Source: Hyphomicrobiales bacterium (lineage in GTDB: Bacteria > Pseudomonadota > Alphaproteobacteria > Rhizobiales > Rhizobiaceae). From it: 64,000 nt of DNA. The DNA is taken from the NCBI GenBank assembly GCA_900472625.1, contig UCIT01000015.1:140624-204623 (forward strand). The letters are read 5' to 3'. Numbering within the stretch: position 1 is the stretch's first letter; every line of letters begins with the position of its first letter. Positions 54,579 to 63,268 of this stretch are shown here, piece after piece. The position numbers and the translations under genes were made by a program. Below the pieces are notes generated by a model. The model was not told where the DNA came from and searched no databases. It was given only the letters and a program-made list of their open reading frames with translations.

Positions 54579-54695
54579 CCACAGGAGATGGGGATAACTT
54601 GAATGATTGCAAGCATTTGTCATTTTTTTGAAAAAACCGCTTGGCAAATCGAGCAAGCATTTGTATTAGCCCACTCACACCGACGCAAGCGGTGA

Positions 54696-54770
54696 TCCCT
54701 GGTAGCTCAGCGGTAGAGCATTCGACTGTTAATCGACAGGTCGCCGGTTCGAATCCGGCCCGGGGAGCCA
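54696..54770 (+). tRNA. tRNA-Asn (anticodon GTT)
   Basis: A 75-nt cloverleaf with acceptor TCCCTGG / CCGGGGA (one T-G pair) and encoded CCA. Anticodon loop CTGTTAA gives GTT, and the T-loop is GTTCGAATC. A terminator follows directly. There is no integrase or att-like duplication beside it. Confidence 0.97.
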
Positions 54771-54776
54771 GTTTCT

Positions 54777-54810
54777 AAAAGGTCTGCATTGAAAAATGCA
54801 GGCCTTTTTC
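54777..54810 (+). terminator. terminator of tRNA-Asn
   Basis: A 14-bp stem with one T-G pair (54777-54790 and 54795-54808), 4-nt loop, followed by a T-rich tract. Confidence 0.85.
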
Positions 54811-54854
54811 TTTTCCTCATCGGATCAATAAACACCTGCGACGGTCGGAGCAGG

Positions 54855-55037
54855 TCAGTAGCCGCAAGAGCGGCCGTTGCTCGGCCTGAACCCATCTGAG
54901 CACGCAGGGTTCATTGAATCCCTCGGTGCATAACCATCGGCCGACCCCATCGAGGTCGGAATGCTGTTGCAGGCCGACAGAAGTGTGGAAAAGCTGACCA
55001 GCAGCGCAGCTGTGAGATACCTGAAATATCGGCCCAT
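54855..55037 (-). CDS. small lipoprotein
   Basis: A 60-residue protein. A signal peptide with lipobox LLSAC places the lipidated Cys at about residue 23. The short mature part has two cysteines and ends GRSCGY. An AAGGAGAG ribosome-binding site precedes the ATG at 55037. No known domain. It lies alone between tRNA-Asn and the MFS gene. Function is unknown; an envelope location is inferred from the lipobox. Confidence 0.7.
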   Translation of the reverse strand: MGRYFRYLTAALLVSFSTLLSACNSIPTSMGSADGYAPRDSMNPACSDGFRPSNGRSCGY

Positions 55038-55166
55038 ATGGCTCTCTCCTTGACATGGTGTGACACAAGCCGGACCACGCGACACGCACAGGACGGCTTG
55101 TCTCGCCAGTTACCCAGCACTGCGCTTAGAGATAGACAGCGCAGGACTTTGTACAAGACACCAGAC

Positions 55167-56390
55167 TCAGCCCTGCAGCGTATCGACCTTGCGGAGATCG
55201 GGAAAAAGCCGTGACCACAGAAGAACGACGACGATCGTGCCGACGCCACCAATGACGCCTGCAGCGACGGGGCCCATGACGCCGGCGAGCATGCCAGATT
55301 CGAATTCGCCTAGCTGGTTTGAGGTCCCGATGAACAGCGAGTTGACGGCATTGACCCGTCCGCGCATCGAATCCGGTGTCAGAAGCTGAACGAGCGAACT
55401 GCGCACCACGACGCTGACGGTATCCGCTGCGCCTACGACCAACAGCGCGGCAATCGACAGCATGATGCTGGTCGACACGGCAAAGACGATCGTTGCAGCG
55501 CCGAACACGGCAACGGCCGCGAACATCTTGATTCCGACCCTGCTGCTCAGGGGGCGTCTGGCCAAAACGATGGACATCGTCAGCGCGCCAATGGCCGGTG
55601 CGGCCCGCAAGAAGCCAAGCCCCCAGGGGCCGGCGTGAAGAATGTCGCTTGCGAACATCGGCAGCAGTGCCGTGGCACCGCCTAGCAGCACAGCGAAGAG
55701 ATCGAGCGAGATGGTACCCAGCATCACTGGGCGGCTCTTGATGAAGGAGACGCCCGCGAAAACAGAGGTCAGCGTGACAGGCTCACGCTTGCTCGGCGTC
55801 CACTGCATGCGAATCGAAATCACGTTCACGCTCGCGACCGCAAAGAGGAAAGCGGCGAGCGCGAACGGCGCGACCGGATGGGCGCCGTAGAGGATGCCAC
55901 CGAGCGATGGGCCGATGATCAATGCCGTCTGCATCATCGATGTCGAGGTCGCGATGGCACGCTGCAGCAGGGACGACGGCATGATGCTGGGCAGCAATGC
56001 CGCCATGGTCGGTCGCTCGAAGGCGACAGTGGCGCCCATGATGGTGACTGCAACCAGGATGCCGGCGGGTGTCAACCAATCCTGCCAGGTGGCGATCGCG
56101 AGCAGAGCCGAGACTGTTGCCAGGATCAACTGGCAGGCAAGACCAATGTGCCGCCGGTCGAACCGATCCGCGACGTGGCCGACGATGAAGGTGAGAACTA
56201 CCATCGGCAAGAACTGGCACAGGCCAACGAGCGCCAAGGCGAAGGCGCTATGGGTCTGATCGTAGATCATCCATCCGAGCGCGATTGCAACGCATTGGAA
56301 CGACAGGGAAGAAAAGACGCGCGAGGCTGCGAAGTTCAGGTAGCCGGGATGGCGTAGAACGCTATCCGGCTGGATTGTTGAAGTATCCAT
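55167..56390 (-). CDS. MFS transporter, EntS-like (MFS_3)
   Basis: A 407-residue inner-membrane transporter with about 12 hydrophobic helices. The MFS motif A between helices 2 and 3 reads GHVADRFDRR (about residues 71-80). Overall layout is that of the MFS_3/EntS exporter group, which includes siderophore and drug exporters. No siderophore genes or regulator adjoin it, so the substrate is unknown. It stands alone; the 221 bp upstream hold its promoter but no recognised operator. Confidence 0.88.
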   Translation of the reverse strand: MDTSTIQPDSVLRHPGYLNFAASRVFSSLSFQCVAIALGWMIYDQTHSAFALALVGLCQFLPMVVLTFIVGHVADRFDRRHIGLACQLILATVSALLAIATWQDWLTPAGILVAVTIMGATVAFERPTMAALLPSIMPSSLLQRAIATSTSMMQTALIIGPSLGGILYGAHPVAPFALAAFLFAVASVNVISIRMQWTPSKREPVTLTSVFAGVSFIKSRPVMLGTISLDLFAVLLGGATALLPMFASDILHAGPWGLGFLRAAPAIGALTMSIVLARRPLSSRVGIKMFAAVAVFGAATIVFAVSTSIMLSIAALLVVGAADTVSVVVRSSLVQLLTPDSMRGRVNAVNSLFIGTSNQLGEFESGMLAGVMGPVAAGVIGGVGTIVVVLLWSRLFPDLRKVDTLQG

Positions 56391-56611
56391 GGATCAATGA
56401 CTGCCTGACACGCATCCGCGTGCTTCTATTCGTTTATGCTGCAGTCGTTTCCGCCCGGCGCACCATACTTGTCAACTGTATCGGCATCGTTTTGGGGTTT
56501 GATTCGGCGCATTAACGAAAGAGTGACCGTCGCAGTCGGTTCAATTTGGTGACATGTTGTCAGTGGTAGACTGCACTCACAACATTATCCCGATTGTGAA
56601 CCGAAAAATCT

Positions 56612-57046
56612 CTACCTTTTCCTCGTGGAAGCACGAGGTTTGCTCGATGTCGGCGGAGGTGTCAGCGCGCCCTCGGCGTAGCAGTATCCCGCTACCCATC
56701 CGCCAGTTGCAAACAACTTGCTGGTGCCTTCCGCATGCCACTGACAGGTCAACGATGTGGCGTCCCATGCGGTGACCGCGACATCGTTGATGCCCTTACC
56801 CGCGTAAACGGCGTTCGGATTGCCGGTCAGCTGCCATCCGGGTGGTGTTTCTAGGCGCCACGATACCCGTTGCCCTTGCCGTGGCTTTTCGCGAAGACCG
56901 AATTCGGGCGTCTGGCAGCGCTTTGTGGCCGGGTCGCATGCAAGCTTGGTCTCCGACATCTGCGTGGGCGTATCACGCACCACCGTCTGGCAACTGCTCA
57001 GCGCAAGCGCCATTACCGTCACAACCAAGGCGACATCGTACCACAT
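56612..57046 (-). CDS. lipoprotein of unknown function
   Basis: A 144-residue protein with signal peptide and lipobox ALSSC (Cys at about residue 19). The mature part has four further cysteines that could form disulfides (CDPATKRC, LTCQW, YCYAEG). The central stretch RVSWRLETPPGWQL is beta-like. The C-terminus is Pro/Ser/Arg-rich. No domain is recognised. It is a lone gene between an MFS gene and the YdeN hydrolase. Composition resembles its neighbours. Confidence 0.65.
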   Translation of the reverse strand: MWYDVALVVTVMALALSSCQTVVRDTPTQMSETKLACDPATKRCQTPEFGLREKPRQGQRVSWRLETPPGWQLTGNPNAVYAGKGINDVAVTAWDATSLTCQWHAEGTSKLFATGGWVAGYCYAEGALTPPPTSSKPRASTRKR

Positions 57047-57159
57047 AACCGGCCTCCCATCCGTCTGAGTTACAGAGGAAGACTACAACATTGTGCGGGA
57101 TGGCGCGCTTCACCGTTTGGCTGATCTAGCTTATCAGGATCAAGACCGCGATCCCGCGA

Positions 57160-57717
57160 TCAAGCGTAACGGCGGGGCGCCTTGGACTTTTCCTTCAAGC
57201 TTTCAAACAGCGTATAACCTCCCGTCCACCGCCCGAAGCCGCTGGAGATGTTGATGTGACCCGCAAGGCCGATGTTTCGGAGATCGGTTTTCCAGAGGTG
57301 CGCATAGAGTGTCAGCCTGTCGAGTTCCATGTAGTGGTCGTTGAGGCTACCGACGGTGATACTCGGAAAGGGGAGCCGGTGGGTTGGCATCGATCCAAAA
57401 CGAACGGCACCGGGATGCCGCTTTTCGGTTGGGCGCAGATCGCAGGGAGCGACGAGCAGTGCCCCCTTGATGCGGCGCGCCGACGGCCTGTCGGCAAACT
57501 TGGCCGCGAGCAGGCAGCCGAGACTGTGCGCTACGATGAAGGCCTCACCGTGCTGCAGGAGCGCCAGTTCAAGCCTGGCTGCCCACCTGTCCACGAGCGG
57601 TGCACCCCAGTCTTCCTGCTCAACGAGGACGCTGTCAGGGTGATCCTGAAGCCAGAAGCGCTGCCAATGCCCCTGATCCGAGCCGTTGAGGCCTGGAATG
57701 ATCAGCGTCGCGGTCAT
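57160..57717 (-). CDS. RBBP9/YdeN-family alpha/beta hydrolase
   Basis: A 185-residue small serine hydrolase of the YdeN/RBBP9 family. The nucleophile elbow AHSLG (Ser at about residue 65), an Asp in GSLNDHYM (about 124) and a C-terminal His in AGHINISSGFG (about 154) give a plausible triad. The N-terminal IPGLNGSDQGHWQ is a family hallmark. Substrate is unknown. It is downstream of, and 15 bp from, a 66-residue protein on the same strand, so they are probably co-transcribed. Confidence 0.88.
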   Translation of the reverse strand: MTATLIIPGLNGSDQGHWQRFWLQDHPDSVLVEQEDWGAPLVDRWAARLELALLQHGEAFIVAHSLGCLLAAKFADRPSARRIKGALLVAPCDLRPTEKRHPGAVRFGSMPTHRLPFPSITVGSLNDHYMELDRLTLYAHLWKTDLRNIGLAGHINISSGFGRWTGGYTLFESLKEKSKAPRRYA

Positions 57718-57732
57718 CGCCCCGCCCCTCCG

Positions 57733-57933
57733 CTACAAGTCTGAATAGCGGGGCGTGTGAAGCAGTGCCGAGATCTCCTCGGTCATCTGCATGATTCGCT
57801 CGCGCAGATCCGTTCCCGTACCGTCGTCGATATCTTCACTTCCAAAACAGTATCGCGCCTCGTGCAGTTCAAGCCGCGCTTCCAGCTGGTCCCGTATGGT
57901 GCAAAGGCGATCGAAGTGCCGCGTAACGCTCAT
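57733..57933 (-). CDS. small hypothetical protein
   Basis: A 66-residue soluble, charged, mostly helical protein, MSVTRHFDRL to HTPRYSDL. The N-terminal part could form a short coiled coil. No domain or homologue is recognised. It sits 15 bp upstream of the YdeN-type hydrolase, implying one operon. Codon use matches its neighbours. Confidence 0.55.
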   Translation of the reverse strand: MSVTRHFDRLCTIRDQLEARLELHEARYCFGSEDIDDGTGTDLRERIMQMTEEISALLHTPRYSDL

Positions 57934-58163
57934 GGTCTGCTCCTGTCCGGCCTGCCAATATTGGCGGCCCGTTGAACAGAAGTATTGTCTATATTTTTAG
58001 TGGATTAAAGAAATCAGCGTCCACGCCGAGAGACGCAGGTGAAAAAATCGTCACGTGCCGATCCCGACTTGGCTGCAATCACAGCGCGACACGCGGGAAT
58101 GCTGCATCGTCATTTCGGCCGTGTGCGACAGCAGCGTTAAATCTTTCTGGCGGTGGAAACTTT

Positions 58164-58190
58164 TGATCCACCTCCTGCGTAGTTTCGTAA
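58164..58190 (+). promoter_or_regulatory. candidate ECF sigma (RpoE/ChrR-type) promoter of the photolyase cluster
   Basis: TGATCC (58164-58169) is followed 15 nt later by TCGTAA (58185-58190). TGATCC is the -35 hallmark of ChrR-controlled ECF sigma factors (singlet-oxygen response in Rhodobacter), and CGTAA-like sequences occur at their -10. Transcription from here would start about 20-30 nt before phrB. Confidence 0.5.
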
Positions 58191-58215
58191 CAGATACCAA
58201 CGAGAAGAACGGGGA

Positions 58216-59670
58216 TTGAGTCCATTGCCTGACGCCGCAGTAAAACCGGTTATCGTTTGGTTTCGCAAGGATCTTCGCCTCGACGACAATCATGCGCTGT
58301 ATGCAGCATGCGCCTCCGGGCGGCCCGTTATTGCGCTGTACATACGCGAGCCGTCTCCAGCTGGCACCGGCCCGCTTGGCGGCGCGCAGGCGTGGTGGTT
58401 GCACCACTCTCTGGTGTCCCTCGACGAATCGCTGAAGGCGCTTGGCGGTGCACTCCACCTGGTGAGCGGTGATGCTCTCGACGTGCTGCTCGGTGTGATC
58501 AAGAGCAGCGGCGCCGACATGGTGGTGTGGAACCGGCGCTACGATCCAGCTGGGATTGCGGTCGATACCCGCGTCAAGCGCGAGCTTGAACGACAGGGAC
58601 TGGAGCCGAAGAGCTTTGCCGGGCAGTTGCTGCACGAGCCGTCACGGCTGAAGACCGGCGGCGGCACGCCATACCGGGTCTACACGCCCTTTTGGCGGGC
58701 GCTAGAGAATTCCGGCGAGCCGCCTCGCCCGCTCGACATTCCATCGAAGATCAGCTTCGCGCGTCCATTGAGTTCGGGCGAGAAGCTGAAATCCTGGGCG
58801 CTGCTGCCGACAAAGCCCAACTGGGCGAAGGGGTTTTCGGACATCTGGACAGCCGGCGAAGATGCCGCGCGCGAAAGGCTGTCCGACTTTCTCGAACAAG
58901 GTCTCGATGGCTACAAGGACAATCGCGATTTTCCGGCGAAGCAGACGACCTCCCTGCTCTCCCCCTATCTGGCGCTTGGCGTGATATCGCCTGCGCGGAT
59001 CTGGGAGGAGACGCGCGGTTTATCAGTTCCTGCCGAGGATCTGGTACATTTTCGCAAGGAGCTGGCCTGGCGCGAGTTTTCCTACCATCTGCTGTTTCAT
59101 TTCCCGAAGCTGCCTTACGAGAACTGGAACGGTAAGTTCGACGGCTTCGGCTGGAACAACGATACCGCTCAATTCCGTGCCTGGACGCTCGGAATGACCG
59201 GCTATCCGATCGTCGATGCCGGCATGCGGCAACTCTGGCAACATGGCTTCATGCACAACCGCGTGCGGATGATCGTGGCGTCGTTCCTGATCAAGGACCT
59301 GATGATCGACTGGCGCCGCGGCGAAACCTGGTTCCGCGATACGCTGATCGACGCCGATCCGGCCAGCAATGCGGCGAGCTGGCAGTGGGTTGCCGGTTGC
59401 GGCGCTGACGCGTCGCCGTTCTTCCGGATATTCAACCCGATCCTGCAGGGCGAGAAGTTCGATCGGGACGGCGATTATGTACGCGAGTTCGTGCCCGAAC
59501 TGGCAACGCTCGACAACAGATACATCCACAAGCCGTTCGATGCACCGAAGGCTGTCCTTGAGAAAGCCGGCATTGCGCTGGGCGAAACCTATCCGAATCC
59601 GATCGTCGATCACGCCGCCGCCCGTGATCGGGCGTTGAAAGCCTATAGCGCCATAAAGGATGCAGCATGA
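58216..59670 (+). CDS. phrB: deoxyribodipyrimidine photo-lyase
   Basis: A 484-residue class I CPD photolyase. The N-terminal antenna-binding domain starts PVIVWFRKDLRLDDNHAL. The C-terminal FAD domain has RAWTLGMTGYPIVDAGMR (about residues 322-339), and WQWVAGCGADASPFFRIFNP (about 394-413) carries the flavin- and DNA-binding residues. Blue light drives repair of cyclobutane pyrimidine dimers. The start is TTG at 58216, or TTG at 58225, which has better spacing from GGGG; no ATG is near. Its stop overlaps the next gene by 4 bp (59667-59670), so it leads an operon. Confidence 0.95.
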   Translation: MSPLPDAAVKPVIVWFRKDLRLDDNHALYAACASGRPVIALYIREPSPAGTGPLGGAQAWWLHHSLVSLDESLKALGGALHLVSGDALDVLLGVIKSSGADMVVWNRRYDPAGIAVDTRVKRELERQGLEPKSFAGQLLHEPSRLKTGGGTPYRVYTPFWRALENSGEPPRPLDIPSKISFARPLSSGEKLKSWALLPTKPNWAKGFSDIWTAGEDAARERLSDFLEQGLDGYKDNRDFPAKQTTSLLSPYLALGVISPARIWEETRGLSVPAEDLVHFRKELAWREFSYHLLFHFPKLPYENWNGKFDGFGWNNDTAQFRAWTLGMTGYPIVDAGMRQLWQHGFMHNRVRMIVASFLIKDLMIDWRRGETWFRDTLIDADPASNAASWQWVAGCGADASPFFRIFNPILQGEKFDRDGDYVREFVPELATLDNRYIHKPFDAPKAVLEKAGIALGETYPNPIVDHAAARDRALKAYSAIKDAA

Positions 59671-61007
59671 ACGCTCATTTTCACCACCCGCCCCGCCGCC
59701 TGAAGATCGCCGTCATCGGTTCCGGCGTATCGGGAGCGTCGGCCGCGTGGGCGCTGAACCCGCTGCATGACGTGACCCTCTACGAGAAGGAAAACCGGGC
59801 CGGTGGTCACACCGCAACGGTTGACGTGGATTATGACGGCTTGAGCATTCCTGTTGATACAGGCTTCATCGTCTATAACGAACCGAACTACCCGAACCTG
59901 ACCGCTCTCTTCGCAGAACTCGGCATTGCAACGCATGCCAGCGACATGAGCTTCGCGCTGTCGCTTGATCACGGCAAGCTGGAATGGAGCGGTGCCGGGC
60001 TGTCGTCGCTGTTCGCGCAGAAGCGCAATCTGCTGCGACCGTCCTTCCTGCTGATGATTCGCGAGATCCTGCGCTTCAACAAGACCTGCTTGCTCGATCG
60101 CGCCGCCGGCCACCTGGTCTCACGCTCGATTGGTGATTATCTCGACTGGCGTGGCTTTTCGCCCGGCTTCACCAACAACTATCTCGTGCCGATGGCAGCC
60201 GCGATCTGGTCGACGCCGGCGGCGAAGATGCTGCAGTTTCCGGCTGAGCATTTCATCAATTTCTTCGACAATCACCGGCTGATCTATTCGAAGCAGCATC
60301 AGTGGCGCACGGTCACCGGCGGCAGCCGCAGCTATCTCGAAAAACTGCTGCAGCCACTGGGTGACCATCTGAAGCTCGGTCTTGGCGTACGTGCTGTCAT
60401 GCGGAATCAGGCCGGCGTGACCGTCATCGATGACAGCGGCGAGGAGACGCATTTCGACAAGGTGATCTTCGCTGCCCACAGCGACCAGACACGACGCATG
60501 CTCGTCGACGCCACGGAACAGGAAAAGAGGTTGCTTGCAGCGGTTCCCTACCAGCCGAACCGCGTGGTCCTGCATCGCGATCCGAAGCTGATGCCGCAGC
60601 GCCGCAAGGTCTGGGCATCGTGGAATTATCTGCGGTCGAGCTCGGAGGATGGAAACGCCGATGTTGCCGTCACCTACTGGATGAACCGGCTGCAGGCGAT
60701 CGATGACCGGTTTCCGCTGTTCGTGACGCTGAACCCCGATCGTGAGCCGGATCCGCGCAAGGTGTTTGCCGAATTCAGCTACGATCATCCGCAGTTCTCC
60801 GCCGACAGCGTGCAGGCGCAGCGCGCGCTTGCCGACATGCAGGGGCACAACAACAGCTATTTCGCTGGCGCCTGGACAGGCTATGGTTTCCACGAGGACG
60901 GACTGAAATCCGGGCTGAAGGCGGCAACCGCGCTTGGCGCGATCCTGCCATGGAGCACGGTCGGCCGCGCCGAAGATCTTGAACCGGAGCTGGATGCGGT
61001 CGCATGA
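59667..61007 (+). CDS. FAD-dependent amine-oxidase-like protein (COG2907), possible fatty-acid desaturase
   Basis: A 446-residue flavoprotein. The dinucleotide motif VIGSGVSGASAAWAL (about residues 15-29) and EKENRAGGHTATV (about 40-52) are those of COG2907. The C-terminal FAD-contact region reads FAGAWTGYGFHEDG (about 396-409). COG2907 proteins are regularly encoded with DUF1365 and Cfa-like proteins. In Rhodobacter sphaeroides, as I recall, the relative in the RpoE/ChrR regulon (UfaD) acts on methylated fatty acids in furan fatty acid synthesis. The lipid role here is inferred from this context. It overlaps phrB by 4 bp and DUF1365 by 4 bp. Confidence 0.82.
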   Translation: MNAHFHHPPRRLKIAVIGSGVSGASAAWALNPLHDVTLYEKENRAGGHTATVDVDYDGLSIPVDTGFIVYNEPNYPNLTALFAELGIATHASDMSFALSLDHGKLEWSGAGLSSLFAQKRNLLRPSFLLMIREILRFNKTCLLDRAAGHLVSRSIGDYLDWRGFSPGFTNNYLVPMAAAIWSTPAAKMLQFPAEHFINFFDNHRLIYSKQHQWRTVTGGSRSYLEKLLQPLGDHLKLGLGVRAVMRNQAGVTVIDDSGEETHFDKVIFAAHSDQTRRMLVDATEQEKRLLAAVPYQPNRVVLHRDPKLMPQRRKVWASWNYLRSSSEDGNADVAVTYWMNRLQAIDDRFPLFVTLNPDREPDPRKVFAEFSYDHPQFSADSVQAQRALADMQGHNNSYFAGAWTGYGFHEDGLKSGLKAATALGAILPWSTVGRAEDLEPELDAVA

Positions 61008-61846
61008 CGCAACGCCGCGAACGACAGGGTGTCAGCATGAGCCGCAACGGGCCGCCGCCCGAGGCTGCCGCTGCGCTCTATGTCGGCGACGTCATGCACC
61101 ATCGCATGAAGCCGTTCGGGCATCGTTTTCGCTACCGCGTCTTCTCGATGGCGATCGACCTCGATCGGCTGGACGAGGCTGACCGGCTTTCGGTGCTGTT
61201 TTCGGTGAACAAGCGCAACGCGGTCTCGTTCCACGAGCGTGATCACGGGGGCAGCAAAGGCGCGCGCGCGCATGCCGACGCGCTGCTTGCGCATGCCGGG
61301 CTGTGCGCCAGGCGCATCATGCTCGTTTGCTACCCCCGCATCCTCGGTTATGTTTTCAACCCGCTGTCCGTCTATTATGCCTATGGCGAGGACAACGCGG
61401 TGATCGCGATGATCTATGAGGTTCGCAACACGTTCGGCGAGCGTCACACCTATGTATGCCCTGTCGGCGCCGACGATGTCTGCGAGGCCGGTATCCGGCA
61501 GAGCTGCGACAAGATCTTTCACGTGTCGCCGTTTATCGGCATGGGCATGCGCTACAATTTCCGCATGCTGCCGCCGGGTGCGGAAATACGCTGGCGCATC
61601 CTCGAGACCGATGCGACCGGTCCACTATTGGCCGCGACTTTCGCGGGAACGCAGGTCAGCCTCAGCACCGCGACATTGGCCAGACTCACGGCGGCGATCC
61701 CGTTTCTGCCGATCAAGATCGTTGGCGGCATCCATTGGGAAGCGCTGAAACTATGGTTGAAGGGCGCGAAATACATCTCGCGACCAGCGCCACCGGCTCC
61801 CGTCAGCGTGGTCGTGCCGCGGGAAATGGCCGAGGCGGCTGAATGA
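61004..61846 (+). CDS. DUF1365 family protein
   Basis: A 280-residue protein of the DUF1365 family. Typical segments are YVGDVMHHRMKPFGHRFRY (near the N-terminus) and YPRILGYVFNPLSVYYAY (about residues 108-125), with EVRNTFGERHTYV following. The family has no assigned activity but is nearly always next to COG2907 and a Cfa-like methyltransferase, as here. The ATG at 61004 overlaps the previous stop; ATG 61037 (MSRNGPPP) is an alternative with less overlap. No transmembrane helix is evident. Role in lipid modification is inferred by neighbourhood. Confidence 0.82.
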   Translation: MTQRRERQGVSMSRNGPPPEAAAALYVGDVMHHRMKPFGHRFRYRVFSMAIDLDRLDEADRLSVLFSVNKRNAVSFHERDHGGSKGARAHADALLAHAGLCARRIMLVCYPRILGYVFNPLSVYYAYGEDNAVIAMIYEVRNTFGERHTYVCPVGADDVCEAGIRQSCDKIFHVSPFIGMGMRYNFRMLPPGAEIRWRILETDATGPLLAATFAGTQVSLSTATLARLTAAIPFLPIKIVGGIHWEALKLWLKGAKYISRPAPPAPVSVVVPREMAEAAE

Positions 61847-61893
61847 CTTGCGAGCGGTTCCTCAGTCGCCACGATTTCGCCGAAAGTAGCACT

Positions 61894-61920
61894 GGAAATC
61901 CGTTTGGATTTTCCAATTTT
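61894..61920 (+). terminator. weak hairpin between DUF1365 and the Cfa-like gene
   Basis: GGAAATCC / GGATTTTCC pairs with a bulge, 4-nt loop, followed by AATTTTT. It lies 48 bp after the DUF1365 stop and may attenuate or end the phrB transcript, with a separate promoter for the next gene. Confidence 0.4.
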
Positions 61921-62008
61921 TACGATAGCGTTCGAACAAATCGCCGGGGGGCGAAGTTTCAGCGCATCGTTGTCCTGAGCCGTCCGCGCAATGCCGGGGG
62001 AGAAAACC

Positions 62009-63259
62009 ATGAGTGATCTTAACGACGTGAAGGCTTCGGCGATCCTGCTGTCGCATGAGAATATCGGCAAGGTTTCAAAGGGGCTTCCGCTACGGGCGCG
62101 GTTTGCGTTGCGGGCTATGCTGCGGATGCAATACGGCTCGCTAACGATCGTTCTTCCCGACAGCCGCGTCGTGCTGGTGAAGGGCAATCTCGCCGGCCAG
62201 CACGCGGAGCTTCATCTGAAGAACTGGAACATCGCCTACCGGGCGCTCTCAAGCGGCACGATCGGGGTGGCCGAAACCTATATGGATGGCGACTGGGACA
62301 GTCCCGATATCTCGGCGTTTCTCGAGCTGTTCATCGTGAACGACGAAGCGATCCAGGAATATGCCAACGGCAAGGGCGGCATTGCCCGCGTCGTCGAGCG
62401 GGTCCGCCACTGGATGAACACCAACACCAAGAAGGGCTCGAAGCGCAACATCTCGGCGCATTACGATCTCGGCAATGATTTCTACAAGCAATGGCTCGAC
62501 CCGACGATGACATATTCGTCGGCGCTCTATTCGACCGGCGCCAACGATCTGCAGTCGGCGCAGAACGCGAAATATCGGGCACTGGCAGAAGCGACGGGGA
62601 TCAAGCCGGGAGACCATGTGCTTGAGATCGGCTGCGGCTGGGGCGGTTTTGCCGAATTCGCCGCAAGCGAACTGAACTGCCGGGTGACCGGCCTGACGAT
62701 CAGCCGCGAACAGCTGGCATTCGCCGAAGATCGCATCCGCAAGGCGGGTCTCAGCGACAAGGTGGATTTCCGCTTCCAGGACTATCGCGACGAGACCGGC
62801 GTCTACGACAAGATCGTCTCGATCGAAATGTTCGAGGCTGTCGGCGAGAAGTACTGGCCAGCCTATTTCTCGAAGCTGGAACAATGCCTGAAGCCCGGCG
62901 GAAAAGCAGGCTTGCAAATCATAACGATTCGCCCGGAATCGTTCGAGCAGTACCGCAGCAATCCCGACTTCATCCAGAAGTACGTTTTTCCCGGCGGCAT
63001 GCTACCCACCCGCGAGCATCTGGCCGAACTTGGCCGCAAAGTGAATTTGTCACTGGTGCGAGACTTCGGTTTCGGGTTAGACTACGCTCGTACTCTTGCC
63101 GAGTGGCGGGAGCGTTTCTGGTCCGTGTGGGAACGAGTTCGCCCTCTGGGCTTCGACGAGCGTTTCAAGCGTCTCTGGGAATTCTATTTGTTTTATTGCG
63201 AAGCAGGCTTCCGCGCCCGAAACATAGATGTCCGTCAGGTCGTCTTTTCGCGGAGCTGA
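62009..63259 (+). CDS. cyclopropane-fatty-acyl-phospholipid synthase-like methyltransferase
   Basis: A 416-residue SAM-dependent methyltransferase of the Cfa/CmaA family acting on unsaturated acyl chains of phospholipids. The SAM motif EIGCGWGGFAEF is near residues 208-219, and the lipid-site stretch ISAHYDLGNDFYKQW near 148-162 is intact. The E. coli bicarbonate-ligand Cys (YSCAYW) is Ser171 here (YSSALY), and the ligand His (LHTI) is Ile305 (IITI). Canonical cyclopropanation is therefore doubtful, and a UfaM-like methylase is an alternative. GGGGGAG precedes the ATG at 62009. A 162-bp gap separates it from DUF1365. Confidence 0.85.
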   Translation: MSDLNDVKASAILLSHENIGKVSKGLPLRARFALRAMLRMQYGSLTIVLPDSRVVLVKGNLAGQHAELHLKNWNIAYRALSSGTIGVAETYMDGDWDSPDISAFLELFIVNDEAIQEYANGKGGIARVVERVRHWMNTNTKKGSKRNISAHYDLGNDFYKQWLDPTMTYSSALYSTGANDLQSAQNAKYRALAEATGIKPGDHVLEIGCGWGGFAEFAASELNCRVTGLTISREQLAFAEDRIRKAGLSDKVDFRFQDYRDETGVYDKIVSIEMFEAVGEKYWPAYFSKLEQCLKPGGKAGLQIITIRPESFEQYRSNPDFIQKYVFPGGMLPTREHLAELGRKVNLSLVRDFGFGLDYARTLAEWRERFWSVWERVRPLGFDERFKRLWEFYLFYCEAGFRARNIDVRQVVFSRS

Positions 63260-63268
63260 CGAGAGCGG

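Noticed and set aside
54696-54770. tRNA-Asn as a possible integration site
   Set aside because: No integrase, no direct repeat of the tRNA 3' end nearby and no change of gene style on either side.
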